A DNA stretch of 64,000 bases from Marinoscillum sp964351625. GTDB taxonomy: Bacteria > Bacteroidota > Bacteroidia > Cytophagales > Cyclobacteriaceae. The DNA lies in contig CAYGOV010000009.1 of the NCBI GenBank assembly GCA_964351625.1, forward strand, positions 1 through 64,000, given 5' to 3'. A program made the translations under genes and the position numbers. Of this stretch, positions 26,231 to 34,762 are shown piece after piece; position 1 is the first letter of the stretch; each line of letters opens with the position of its first letter. The notes under the pieces are model-generated. The model searched no databases. It saw only the letters and a program-made list of their open reading frames with translations, and had not been told where the DNA came from.

Positions 26231-27413
26231 TCTCAAATCAACTCACCATAAAACATCATCAGATACTTTGCTTTCAGTAAAGGGTATTCCGGCATATGTT
26301 GGTGGTATCATATTCGCAGTACTTGGTTTTTTTGTGGCTATCCAATTCATAGGGATCAGTTTTCAGTCAATAGGCAAAGACATAGCGGAAAGCTTCGTTG
26401 TGGCTTTTTCTAATCCAGCAATCGGGCTTTTTATTGGATTGGTTAGTACGGCCATACTCCAGAGCAGTTCCACCACAACTTCTATGGTGGTAGCTGCTGT
26501 AGCTGCAGGTTCGATTTCCTTGGAGAATGCAATCCCAGTGGTAATGGGAGCAAATATTGGAACTACGCTCACAAGCACGATTGTGTCTATGAGCTACATT
26601 ACCAAATCAAACGAATTTAGAAAAGCAGTCTCTGCAGGTACGGTACATGATATTTTCAACATTCTCACCTGTATAATTCTTCTACCATTAGAATTAAAGT
26701 TTGGATTATTAAGCAAACTCAGCAGATCACTAACGGCTTTCTTCAATATATCTGCCCCCTCAAATAGCACTACTCGTGCCTACCCAATGCAGATCATCGA
26801 TCAATTTGGGCATCAATTGGTAGATTGGTTTGGAGCATTCTTTCTATTGATCATGTCGGTGATTCTCCTTTTTGCAATCGTCAAATTCATATCAAATATC
26901 CTTTACAAAAGACTCATTGGTAATGCCAAATCAAGGTTTGAGACCATCGCTTTTGAAAATACATTCAAGTCGTTTGGGTGGGGATTTCTACTGACTGGCA
27001 TAATTCAGAGCAGCTCCCTTACCACTTCCCTTATCGTGCCGCTGGTAGCAACTGGCAAGGTCAAATTAAATCGAGCATTTCAGTTTATTGTGGGGGCTAA
27101 TCTCGGCACTACCATTACCGCACTTTTGGCCGCCATTTTCAAAAGTGAAGCTGCCATCAGTCTTGCCATTGCTCACTTACTATTCAATAGCTTTGGGATG
27201 ATACTTTTCCTTGGAATACCATATTTGAAAAAGCTTCCCATACATCTTGCGAGTAAGCTTGGTGAATTCGCATTGAAATATAAACTAACGGGTTTTGCTT
27301 ACATACTAGGAGTCTTTTTCCTATTACCTTTTACTTTGATTTATTTCAGTAAAAAAGGGCCAGAATCTTCTGAAGCAATTGCTAGCCCTAAAGTTGAGCT
27401 CATTGAAGAATAA
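26220..27413 (+). CDS. Na/Pi cotransporter family protein without PhoU domain
   Basis: A 397-residue paralogue of the preceding transporter, with only the membrane domain: LQSSSTTTSMVV with GANIGTTLTS in the first repeat and IQSSSLTTSLIVP with GANLGTTITA in the second. The C-terminal PhoU-like domain is absent. The frame is open from an ATG at 26163, but that would overlap the upstream PhoU coding region by 68 bases. The TTG at 26220 gives an 11-base overlap and is preferred. The two transporters are probably made from one phosphate-regulated mRNA. Confidence 0.87.
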   Translation: MATNLKSTHHKTSSDTLLSVKGIPAYVGGIIFAVLGFFVAIQFIGISFQSIGKDIAESFVVAFSNPAIGLFIGLVSTAILQSSSTTTSMVVAAVAAGSISLENAIPVVMGANIGTTLTSTIVSMSYITKSNEFRKAVSAGTVHDIFNILTCIILLPLELKFGLLSKLSRSLTAFFNISAPSNSTTRAYPMQIIDQFGHQLVDWFGAFFLLIMSVILLFAIVKFISNILYKRLIGNAKSRFETIAFENTFKSFGWGFLLTGIIQSSSLTTSLIVPLVATGKVKLNRAFQFIVGANLGTTITALLAAIFKSEAAISLAIAHLLFNSFGMILFLGIPYLKKLPIHLASKLGEFALKYKLTGFAYILGVFFLLPFTLIYFSKKGPESSEAIASPKVELIEE

Positions 27414-27469
27414 TTCTTCTTACAATCAGTATTTTCGTAAATTGTGATTGAAGTAAAGTAAAGCTACAC

Positions 27470-27817
27470 ATGTCCCTTGTTAATAATCTAATAGATAAAA
27501 TATCCGAATACATTCGCCTTAAAGGCGAAAGTCTGAAACTTGATATCATCACACAAGCTTCAAAATTGCTTGCACAGTTCATTGTGATATCCTTTGTCTC
27601 TATAATATTCTTATTCCTATTAGTATTCCTTTCATTGGCACTTAGTGCCTATTTCAACATGCTTTTGGAGTCTGTCTTCCTAGGCTATTTGATAGTAGCG
27701 GGTATTTATGTCATTTTATTATTTGGAGTCATCATCTTACTACGTTCGAATGTACTTCAGACTTGGCTGGAGCAAATGTTTATGGCAATAACTGAAAAAG
27801 AGAAAGAAGATGAGTGA
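27470..27817 (+). CDS. holin-superfamily-III-like membrane protein
   Basis: A 115-residue protein with an amphipathic N-terminus (YIRLKGESLKLDI), two long membrane helices (about 37-62 and 72-92) and a charged C-terminus. This is the pattern of the 'phage holin family' (Actinobacterial Holin-X) found on many bacterial chromosomes outside prophages. No phage genes are near. It overlaps the next small gene by 8 bases, so the pair is one unit. Function in the host is unknown; an envelope role is inferred. Confidence 0.7.
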   Translation: MSLVNNLIDKISEYIRLKGESLKLDIITQASKLLAQFIVISFVSIIFLFLLVFLSLALSAYFNMLLESVFLGYLIVAGIYVILLFGVIILLRSNVLQTWLEQMFMAITEKEKEDE

Positions 27818-28157
27818 GAAGCTATCCACCAAAGCAAAAAGAGCCCAATTGGCGATTCGTGAGAAAGTTTTAAAACAAGAACTAGATCAAGCTTCAGATA
27901 AATTCGAAGCAAATGCCAAAAAAATACTCACTATTGCTGCCATCTCAGGTGCTACACTCTTAGTGTCCTATGGGATATTTCGCTTGGTCAGCTCAGGAAA
28001 AGCTAAAGTTGAGCCACCAAAAACTGTGAAGGCTTCGGCTAAAAAATCATTTGGTTTACCTGCGATATTTGTTGAGAAATTGTCAGTTCTAGTTCTTAAA
28101 ATAGTGACAGATCAAATCACCGCGATTCTCAAAAAACTAAAGGAGAAGCATTTCTAA
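27810..28157 (+). CDS. small single-helix membrane protein, unknown
   Basis: Not recognised. 115 residues: a charged, helical N-terminal half (residues 1-38), one membrane helix (ILTIAAISGATLLVSYGIF), a Lys/Ala/Pro linker and an amphipathic C-terminal helix. It overlaps the holin-like gene by 8 bases and ends directly against the convergent AraC gene with no spacer. The composition recalls YtxH/YqjD-like envelope stress proteins, but I do not claim homology. Confidence 0.6.
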   Translation: MSEKLSTKAKRAQLAIREKVLKQELDQASDKFEANAKKILTIAAISGATLLVSYGIFRLVSSGKAKVEPPKTVKASAKKSFGLPAIFVEKLSVLVLKIVTDQITAILKKLKEKHF

Positions 28158-29072
28158 TTAAACGTTGATGAGGGATTCTCTTCTTCGCATTTTACCTGCT
28201 GGGATTCCAAACATCATCTTAAAGCGCCTGCAAAAATAGGCTGTGTCTTTATAGCCGACATCTTTCCCTATCTCACGAATACTCATTTTTGAAGTACGCA
28301 ATAAGTTTACTGCCTCTTCCATGCGCTGATATTCGATGTAGTCCTGAGGGTTGATGCCCGTTAACATTTTGAAATATTGACCTACATAATCTTCTGACAC
28401 ATTAGCCACATTGGCAAGTACCTTGTTGGAAAGGTCTTCACCAAGATGCTCCTTGATGAACCCAAAAATATCTATAAGTCTTGGGTCTTTGAAATAGGTA
28501 CTATTGGTTGCAAACTGCTCTACAAAAAGGCCTTGTTTTAGGATATATCGAATCAATTCCACTACAATTTGCTCTGTGAGGACTTTGACTATTCTGCTTC
28601 CACCTGGTGCAGTTGAGACATTTTCTTTGTTGATTTCACCTATCAAACGAGCAATATTTCCAGAATCCTCAACCTTGAATGGGGGTATATCCAGCGACGC
28701 AAAGAAATTCACTGAATCAAATGCTTTGGCTTCAAAAGAGACATAACTGTAGCTTTCATGATGGTCCGATTGGCCAATATAACTCTGAAAATAGGTCTCC
28801 TTGTTATTTAAGAAATCATCCTTAGAAAGGCTCAGTTGGGAACTTCTGCCATAGGATATAGGAACCTGTTTACCACCTGGAACGAAAAACACTTCGCCAG
28901 CTTTACAAACTTCTTGGTTGCTCCCAAATTTCAGATTTCCTCTATTGACAAGCAATAATGAATTTTCGATATCGTAGTTATTTTCGATCGTCACAGGCTT
29001 CAAAATATTAATATTTTTAGCCTTGATAAATCGAATACTTAGTGATTCAATGATTTTATTATAGTCCTCCAC
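28158..29072 (-). CDS. AraC family transcriptional regulator
   Basis: A 304-residue regulator. The N-terminal 190 residues are a cupin-like sensing domain (KAGEVFFVPGGKQVPISYG). The C-terminal 100 residues are the double helix-turn-helix of the AraC/XylS family, with NVSEDYVGQYFKMLTGINPQDYIEYQRM and the closing signature GYKDTAYFCRRFKMMFGIPAGKMR. No neighbouring catabolic operon identifies its effector. Its coding end abuts the convergent gene at 28157. Confidence 0.9.
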   Translation of the reverse strand: MEDYNKIIESLSIRFIKAKNINILKPVTIENNYDIENSLLLVNRGNLKFGSNQEVCKAGEVFFVPGGKQVPISYGRSSQLSLSKDDFLNNKETYFQSYIGQSDHHESYSYVSFEAKAFDSVNFFASLDIPPFKVEDSGNIARLIGEINKENVSTAPGGSRIVKVLTEQIVVELIRYILKQGLFVEQFATNSTYFKDPRLIDIFGFIKEHLGEDLSNKVLANVANVSEDYVGQYFKMLTGINPQDYIEYQRMEEAVNLLRTSKMSIREIGKDVGYKDTAYFCRRFKMMFGIPAGKMRRRESLINV

Positions 29073-29096
29073 GGCGGTGAGTAATATGAATTAAAA

Positions 29097-29112
29097 AAGA
29101 GGAAATCCTCTT
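29097..29112 (-). terminator. terminator after acyl-CoA dehydrogenase gene
   Basis: On the minus strand AAGAGG-ATTT-CCTCTT is followed by a run of T, about 90 bases after the stop codon of the upstream gene at 29201. It separates acyl-CoA dehydrogenase from the AraC gene. Confidence 0.55.
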
Positions 29113-29200
29113 AAAATGCTGTTTTATTGTATAAATCTAATATTAAATATTGAATAAATACAACTAAATCACCGATGGAAATACTCTTTACTAACTTATA

Positions 29201-30340
29201 CTATTTCAATACGTTCCTTGAAATCACGATTCTCTGTATTTCTGAAGTGCCTTCATAAATCTGCGTGATCTTGGCATCACGCATGAATCGCTCTACGTGG
29301 TACTCTTTAACGAATCCATATCCGCCATGAATTTGAACAGCTTCTATAGAATTTTCCATGGCAACTTGCGAGGCGTAAAGTTTCGCCATAGCACTCGCCT
29401 GAGCATAATCTTTCTTAGCATCTTTTAGCGAAGCGGCCTTAAGACAAAGCAATCTCGCTGACTCCACTTTTAAGGCCATATCAGCTATTTTAAATTGTAT
29501 CGCTTGATGCTGAGCGATTTCTTTGCCAAATGCCTTACGCTCTTTTGCATAAGCCACAGAACGCTCCAATGATGCTGCAGCGATTCCTAATGCTTGCGAA
29601 GCTATGCCGATACGGCCACCGTTTAGTGTACTCATGGCGAAAGTGAACCCAAATCCATCCTCACCTATTCTATTTTCTTTCGGAACTTTCACATCCGTAA
29701 ACATCAAAGAGTGAGTATCTGACCCACGAATACCTAGCTTATCTTCTTTTTTACCAACCACAAAACCTTCCATGCCACGCTCAACAATCAAGCAATTGAT
29801 GCCTTTGTGCTTGAGCTCTGGATGTGTTTGCGCAATCACTAAATAGACACTCGCGGTACTTCCATTTGTGATCCAGTTTTTAGTACCGTTCAAGAGATAA
29901 TGATCTCCTTTGTCCTCTGCCGTGGTGCGTTGTGAAGTAGCGTCAGATCCTGCCTCAGGCTCTGAAAGACAAAAAGCACCTATTTGCTCTCCACTTGCTA
30001 GCCGAGGTAGATATTTTTGTTTCTGCTCCTCTGATCCATAATTCTCTATCCCCCAACATACCAAACTGTTGTTAACTGACATACATACAGAGGCAGAAGC
30101 ATCAATCTTCGAGATCTCTTCCATCGCAAGGACATAAGAAACAGAATCCATTCCTCCTCCACCATACTTAGGACTTACCATCATCCCCATGAAGCCAAGC
30201 TCGCCCATTTTCTTAATTTGCTCTGCTGGGAAACGCTGCTCATTGTCGCGTTCAATTACTCCTGGTAATAATTCCTTTTCAGCAAACTCTCTTGCTGCGT
30301 CTCTGACTGCTTCTTGCTCTTCTGTTAGGTCAAAATTCAT
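29201..30340 (-). CDS. acyl-CoA dehydrogenase (short-chain type)
   Basis: FAD-dependent enzyme introducing the alpha-beta double bond of acyl-CoA in fatty-acid or branched-chain amino-acid breakdown. The 379-residue length and the motifs GAFCLSEPEAGSD, WITNG, AFGKEIAQHQAIQFKIADM and the C-terminal QIYEGTSEIQRIVISR are typical. The catalytic Glu is that of the QIYEGT motif, as in butyryl-CoA dehydrogenase. A 22-bp perfect palindrome just upstream of its promoter suggests repression by a dedicated regulator. Confidence 0.94.
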   Translation of the reverse strand: MNFDLTEEQEAVRDAAREFAEKELLPGVIERDNEQRFPAEQIKKMGELGFMGMMVSPKYGGGGMDSVSYVLAMEEISKIDASASVCMSVNNSLVCWGIENYGSEEQKQKYLPRLASGEQIGAFCLSEPEAGSDATSQRTTAEDKGDHYLLNGTKNWITNGSTASVYLVIAQTHPELKHKGINCLIVERGMEGFVVGKKEDKLGIRGSDTHSLMFTDVKVPKENRIGEDGFGFTFAMSTLNGGRIGIASQALGIAAASLERSVAYAKERKAFGKEIAQHQAIQFKIADMALKVESARLLCLKAASLKDAKKDYAQASAMAKLYASQVAMENSIEAVQIHGGYGFVKEYHVERFMRDAKITQIYEGTSEIQRIVISRNVLK

Positions 30341-30378
30341 GAGGTATTGAGTTAATATGGATCAAAATATAGGGTGCG

Positions 30379-30414
30379 CAAATCTATTGAATTTTGTTAT
30401 GCATGCATAACAAA
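30379..30414 (-). promoter_or_regulatory. acyl-CoA dehydrogenase promoter and operator palindrome
   Basis: A 22-bp perfect palindrome at 30393-30414 (half-site TTTGTTATGCA) lies directly upstream of TAGATTTG (30379-30386, minus strand), a perfect -7 element. The dyad covers the region where the -33 contact should lie, so a bound dimer would block or replace it. TetR-type fatty-acid regulators bind similar dyads; which protein acts here is unknown. Confidence 0.65.
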
Positions 30415-30426
30415 TTGACACAAAAA

Positions 30427-30447
30427 AAGCCTCACAATGTGAGGCTT
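30427..30447 (-). terminator. intrinsic terminator after the zinc peptidase gene
   Basis: A 9-bp perfect stem, AAGCCTCAC with GTGAGGCTT and a 3-nt loop, is followed on the minus strand by seven T. It lies 20 bases after the stop codon at 30467. Confidence 0.85.
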
Positions 30448-30466
30448 CTATTTTATAACTTATAGA

Positions 30467-31159
30467 TTAATCTCTGCTTCCGCCAAGAAATATCATTACC
30501 CAGTACAGCAAGGAAGCCAATGCTGACAATGCCGCAATAATATAGGTTTGGGCTGCTGTATTCAAAGCATCTTTTGCCATGGCATGTTCGCTAGAGTTGA
30601 CAATCTTTCTATCCTCAATCCATGCCAAAGCACGTTTGCTAGCGTCAAATTCTACTGGCAAAGTGATAAAAGCGAACAATGTGAAAACACCGTAACAAGC
30701 AATGATCACTAGAATCGCCAAGTTATAAGGGACAATTTGAGGCAAAAAGAAGGCACCAAAAAACATCATCATAAAGACAATGTTGATAATCCTGCCACTT
30801 ACGTTTTGAATCGGCACCATGGCTGATCTAAATTCTAAGAAAGAATATGCTGTCGCATGCTGCACTGCGTGTCCACACTCATGAGAAGCTACAGCTGCAG
30901 CTGCAGCCGATCTTCCATTGTAAACATCTGGGCTAAGGTTCACTGTCTTATTTCCAGGATTGTAATGATCCGTAAGAGTTCCCTCTACGCATGTCACAGA
31001 CACATCATGTATGCCATGATCTGCTAACATCAACTGTGCGATTTCCTTTCCTGTCAAGTTGGAAGAAAGTGCAATTTTTGAATACTTTTTGAACTTATTC
31101 TTAAGACGAGTACTCACCACGAGGCTCGCTATTATGAATACGATAATGATAATGAACAT
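30467..31159 (-). CDS. membrane zinc metallopeptidase, YugP family
   Basis: A 230-residue membrane protein: an N-terminal membrane helix, a metallopeptidase core with the HExxH motif in ASHECGHAVQHA (about residue 91), and two or three further helices. The preceding VNLSPDVYNGRSAAAAAVA is typical of the family. Such proteins are predicted membrane-anchored peptidases of unknown substrate. It starts 9 bases after the stop of the heptose adenylyltransferase gene. Confidence 0.9.
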   Translation of the reverse strand: MFIIIIVFIIASLVVSTRLKNKFKKYSKIALSSNLTGKEIAQLMLADHGIHDVSVTCVEGTLTDHYNPGNKTVNLSPDVYNGRSAAAAAVASHECGHAVQHATAYSFLEFRSAMVPIQNVSGRIINIVFMMMFFGAFFLPQIVPYNLAILVIIACYGVFTLFAFITLPVEFDASKRALAWIEDRKIVNSSEHAMAKDALNTAAQTYIIAALSALASLLYWVMIFLGGSRD

Positions 31160-31168
31160 CTTATTTTC

Positions 31169-31639
31169 CTATTTTGAGTGTTTGATTTTTTCTATAATGG
31201 AGGTAGTTGAGTATTCCGAATCTATTGGAACTAACTCTACACTTCCGCCATGGCTAATTACGATATCTGCCCCCACAATGTTATGAATTTTGTAGTGATT
31301 TCCTTTCACCAAAACATCTGGTATTATCAGCTTGATAAGCGCTTCTGGTGTTGGTTCATCAAAGATGATTACTTCATCCACGGTATTAAGAGAAAGTAAC
31401 ATTTGCTGTCTTGCAGATTGATTCATTATGGGTCTATCCTCACCCTTTAATCTTCTCACAGAATTGTCAGAATTCAATCCTACGATGAGGATATCGCCAT
31501 GCTTTTTGGCTTCCGCCAAAACCAGAACATGCCCGGGATGTAATAAGTCAAAGCACCCATTGGTAAAAACTAAACGCTTACCCAGATGCTTCCAAACCGC
31601 AACCTTCTCCAATAGATCAAGGATTGGTCTCTTGCTCAT
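31169..31639 (-). CDS. rfaE2: D-glycero-beta-D-manno-heptose 1-phosphate adenylyltransferase
   Basis: Stand-alone nucleotidyltransferase half of HldE, 156 residues. It shows the N-terminal TNGCFDLLHPGHVLVL with the HxGH ATP-binding motif and the later EYSTTSIIEKI with the STT signature. It makes ADP-heptose for the lipopolysaccharide inner core; the matching heptose kinase is not in this window. The start overlaps the upstream flippase-like gene by 23 bases. Confidence 0.93.
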   Translation of the reverse strand: MSKRPILDLLEKVAVWKHLGKRLVFTNGCFDLLHPGHVLVLAEAKKHGDILIVGLNSDNSVRRLKGEDRPIMNQSARQQMLLSLNTVDEVIIFDEPTPEALIKLIIPDVLVKGNHYKIHNIVGADIVISHGGSVELVPIDSEYSTTSIIEKIKHSK

Positions 31640-32618
31640 CAGTTTGTATAGATTTCTTAGATTTCATCAAAAATGCGATCAACAGACCAATTCCCCCAAA
31701 TCCGGCTATTGCCAATAGCTGTGATGTATGAAGTAGCGTAGCAAGAAAAACTCCTGTGGTCTTGTCAACACCATAGAGAACTAGCATCGCGCTTACAAAA
31801 GCATGATAAGTACCAATTCCTCCTTGTACTGGAATCGCCAAAGCAATACCGCCAGTGATCAGCAACATAACACCAGCCATCCATGGTAAATGAGCGGTTT
31901 CGGGCATTGCAAACACGATAAGGTAGGACATGAAATAGTAAGTCACCCAAAGGATGAGAGTTGACAAGAAGAACCCCCAGATATTAGTGACATGCCTTAG
32001 AGAAATCAATCCCTCAATAAGACTCTTGATAAACACTTTCACCTTTGGGATCTTGACATAAAGCACGTAAAGCAAACCAAGTCCCAATACTCCAGCTATC
32101 GCCAGGGTGAGAATTGATTTCCAAATCAACCCTTCGATATTTTCAAAATCCGAAAAGATGGATAAAAAGAAAGACATGAGACGATCATACTCAGCTATCA
32201 TAGTGACTAGCAGTATAACGACGAGCGTGAGCATGTCGATAACCCGCTCTGTGACCACAGTTCCAAAGGATGAAGAAACAGGTACTTGATCACTTCTATT
32301 AAGAACGCCGCATCTCGTCACTTCTCCCAATCTAGGAAATGCCAAATTGGCTAAATAGCCTACTAGTATTGCAACTGTAGTTCTGTGGATACTAAGTTTC
32401 GAATAACCCAGTGGCGCAATCAAAAGATTCCATCGATAAGCTCGGGCATAATAAGCCGCTACAGAAAGCGCAATACTCAGAATCACCCAGTTATAATCGA
32501 CTGATTTGGACTTCTCTACAAACTCGGCAAAATCAATATTTCTAAATGCAAAGTAAAGAAGCACTCCCGCTAGCCCGAGTGAAAGCACGTATTTGAGGAC
32601 AGAAACGGCCTTCTTCAT
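31617..32618 (-). CDS. flippase-like membrane protein (UPF0104 / LPG synthase TM domain)
   Basis: A 333-residue polytopic protein of the lysylphosphatidylglycerol-synthase transmembrane family. Conserved features include RAYRWNLLI in the first loop, LANLAFPRLGEVTRCGVL, FGTVVTERVIDML and the C-terminal GGIALAIPVQGGIGTYHAF. There is no aminoacyltransferase domain, so it is not a lipid aminoacylase. Related proteins are proposed lipid or glycan flippases. It lies between panD and the heptose gene, which fits an envelope role. Confidence 0.88.
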   Translation of the reverse strand: MKKAVSVLKYVLSLGLAGVLLYFAFRNIDFAEFVEKSKSVDYNWVILSIALSVAAYYARAYRWNLLIAPLGYSKLSIHRTTVAILVGYLANLAFPRLGEVTRCGVLNRSDQVPVSSSFGTVVTERVIDMLTLVVILLVTMIAEYDRLMSFFLSIFSDFENIEGLIWKSILTLAIAGVLGLGLLYVLYVKIPKVKVFIKSLIEGLISLRHVTNIWGFFLSTLILWVTYYFMSYLIVFAMPETAHLPWMAGVMLLITGGIALAIPVQGGIGTYHAFVSAMLVLYGVDKTTGVFLATLLHTSQLLAIAGFGGIGLLIAFLMKSKKSIQTDEQETNP

Positions 32619-32627
32619 GATTAAAAT

Positions 32628-32975
32628 CTATGATATTCTATTGTGCTCGTCTGGAAAGACGAGGATAGGATTGTGCTGCTTTGCTTCTTCCTTTTCCATA
32701 CTACAATAGGAAATGATAATGATGATATCTCCAACCTGAGCTTTGCGTGCAGCAGGGCCATTGAGGCATATCTCTCCGCTACCACGAACTCCTTTGATCA
32801 CATAGGTCTCTAGACGTTCACCATTATTTATATTGACTATCTGCACTTTCTCATTGGCTATAATGTCTGCAGCGTCCATTATATCTTCGTCAATAGTGAT
32901 AGATCCTACATAGTGTAGCTCTGCTTGAGTGAGCTTCACACGATGAATTTTGGACTTAAGGACTTCTATATTCAT
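32628..32975 (-). CDS. panD: aspartate 1-decarboxylase
   Basis: Makes beta-alanine for pantothenate. The 115-residue pro-enzyme has the self-cleavage site at Gly24-Ser25 in LHYVGSITID, which yields the pyruvoyl cofactor, and the conserved VNINNGERLETYVI, GSGEICLNGPAAR and GDIIIIISYC. It follows panC by about 20 bases on the same strand, forming a beta-alanine/pantoate condensation unit. The flippase gene follows 9 bases later. Confidence 0.95.
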   Translation of the reverse strand: MNIEVLKSKIHRVKLTQAELHYVGSITIDEDIMDAADIIANEKVQIVNINNGERLETYVIKGVRGSGEICLNGPAARKAQVGDIIIIISYCSMEKEEAKQHNPILVFPDEHNRIS

Positions 32976-32996
32976 GCTTGGGTATTCATTCTTAGG

Positions 32997-33848
32997 TCAA
33001 TCTTGCCGCAAATATAGGTTATCAATTAATCTTACACCTTCCACATATGCAGCAATACAGAGTGCTGCGTCTTCTTTGATAAACGTCGTGATAGGGTACA
33101 GTGTTTGGGCATCTACGATCTCGGCATATTCGAGTTCCAAACCATCCTGAGTAGCATAAAATTCCATTAACTCAGAAATAATTTCTGCTGGGCTTGTCTG
33201 ATTGAGCCACTGCTTTCGAGCCTTCTCCAAACCTAAATAAATACTTGAAGCAATTTTTAGACCTTCCTCAGACAATCTTCTATTGCGCGAAGACATGGCC
33301 AAACCAGACGATTCACGGAGTGTTGGCAACCCTATTACTTCCACAGGAAAAGAGAAGTCTTCTACCATTTTTCTCACCAAAAGGAGCTGCTGAAGATCTT
33401 TCAGTCCAAAATATGCTTTGGTCGGATTTACCTGATGGAAAAGCTTACTCACCACCAGACCAACTCCATTGAAATGACCAGGCCTAAAGGCTCCTTCTAA
33501 ACGAGCTCCTAGCGAACCAAAGTCTGGATAGACCAATGGTTTGATTGGATACATGTCCTTTGCCTCAGGCAAGTAGAGCAACTTGACTCCAAGATTTGTC
33601 AATGCCTTTATATCTTCTTTTATTGGTCTGGGGTAGTTGACTAGATCCTCTTCCTTATTGAATTGGATCGGGTTTACAAAGATGCTCACCACCACTTCAT
33701 CATTTTCGGAAAGTGCTGTTTTGATCAATGAAAAATGCCCCTCATGTAAAGCTCCCATAGTAGGTACAAAACCGATGGTTGCACCTCTCGTTCGAAGAGA
33801 ATTTGTAATTGCAGAAATATGAGCTGGGTGTTTGACTACCTCCATCAA
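32997..33848 (-). CDS. panC: pantothenate synthetase
   Basis: ATP-dependent ligase of pantoate and beta-alanine. The 283-residue protein shows FVPTMGALHEGHFSLI with the HxGH-type site, VSIFVNPIQFN, FRPGHFNGVGLVVSKLFH, YFGLKDLQQLLLVRKM and the MSSRNRRLS motif. It is first in panC-panD and divergent from the half-size glycogen synthase gene, an arrangement common in this phylum. Confidence 0.96.
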   Translation of the reverse strand: MMEVVKHPAHISAITNSLRTRGATIGFVPTMGALHEGHFSLIKTALSENDEVVVSIFVNPIQFNKEEDLVNYPRPIKEDIKALTNLGVKLLYLPEAKDMYPIKPLVYPDFGSLGARLEGAFRPGHFNGVGLVVSKLFHQVNPTKAYFGLKDLQQLLLVRKMVEDFSFPVEVIGLPTLRESSGLAMSSRNRRLSEEGLKIASSIYLGLEKARKQWLNQTSPAEIISELMEFYATQDGLELEYAEIVDAQTLYPITTFIKEDAALCIAAYVEGVRLIDNLYLRQD

Positions 33849-33906
33849 TGGGAGAATTAATATTAGCTAACTTACTGTAAACGTTGAAAGTATGGCGAAT
33901 TTATGC

Positions 33907-33914
33907 TATTTTTG
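33907..33914 (+). promoter_or_regulatory. promoter -7 element of the glycogen-synthase-like gene
   Basis: TATTTTTG matches TAnnTTTG, with GTTG 20 bases upstream (33883-33886) as a weak -33 element. It lies 39 bases before the ATG at 33953. Confidence 0.5.
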
Positions 33915-33952
33915 AGGTCATTTTAGATAATCCTCATTAAAATAGAAATTCT

Positions 33953-34762
33953 ATGTCCAATTTAAAAATCCTTTATGTTGCGAGTGAAATCAATCCTTTT
34001 CTGAAGACAACTGAAGTGGCTGACTTTGTAAGAAAGCTACCACAGGCTATGCAGGAAAGAGGTATGGAGATTAGGATTTTAGTCCCACGTTTTGGCTTGA
34101 TAAATGAAAGAAAAAACAGACTACACGAAGTGGTTCGTTTATCAGGAATTAATATTTCGGTTGGTGACGAAGAAAAACCTTTGGTCATTAAAGTGGCAAG
34201 CATACCGAATGCCAAACTACAAGTTTACTTCATTGACAATGAAGATTACTTCCATAGAAAATCAGTATTCTTCGACAAGGAAGATAATTTCTATGAAGAC
34301 AATGACGAGCGTGCAATATTTTTCTGCAAAGGCGTTTTAGAGACTGTAAAGAAATTAGGTTGGTCTCCAGACATCATTCATTGCAATGATTGGATGACGA
34401 GTTTGATTCCTTTATATGTGAAGTCTACTTATAAGAATGATCCGATCTTCAAAGAGTCAAAAACTGTTTTCACTATTTATGATAACAAGTTTACTCATAC
34501 GTTTGGAGCCGATCTTTTGGATAAAGTGAAAATGCTTGATGTTGATGACAGCATGCTAGGACCACTGAAGACGGCTGATTATGAAGGTTTCTTAAAAATG
34601 GGAATCGAATATGCAGACGCAGTAAACTTTGCAAATCAAGAGAACACTGAAAGCTTTGCCAAGCTAATGAATGAAATAGCTGATAAGAAAATTGAAGCTT
34701 TAAATCAAGGTGAGGATATTGAAGAGTCTTATTACAACTTATACAATGAACTTGTTGGATAA
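33953..34762 (+). CDS. glycogen/starch synthase N-terminal domain protein (half GT5)
   Basis: A 269-residue protein matching only the N-terminal Rossmann half of GT5 glycogen synthases: KILYVASEINPF at the start and the DIIHCNDWMTSLIPLY signature near residue 140. The canonical KxGGLADVV loop reads KTTEVADFV, so the glycine pair is lost. The nucleotide-sugar-binding C-terminal half is absent, and the next gene in another frame is unrelated. Catalysis is therefore doubtful. Half-size homologues next to panC are frequent in Bacteroidota; their role is unknown. Confidence 0.8.
   Translation: MSNLKILYVASEINPFLKTTEVADFVRKLPQAMQERGMEIRILVPRFGLINERKNRLHEVVRLSGINISVGDEEKPLVIKVASIPNAKLQVYFIDNEDYFHRKSVFFDKEDNFYEDNDERAIFFCKGVLETVKKLGWSPDIIHCNDWMTSLIPLYVKSTYKNDPIFKESKTVFTIYDNKFTHTFGADLLDKVKMLDVDDSMLGPLKTADYEGFLKMGIEYADAVNFANQENTESFAKLMNEIADKKIEALNQGEDIEESYYNLYNELVG

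Noticed and set aside
27470..28157. Holin-like gene as evidence of a prophage
   Set aside because: No phage structural, lysis, integrase or packaging genes occur nearby, and holin-superfamily-III proteins are common on chromosomes.
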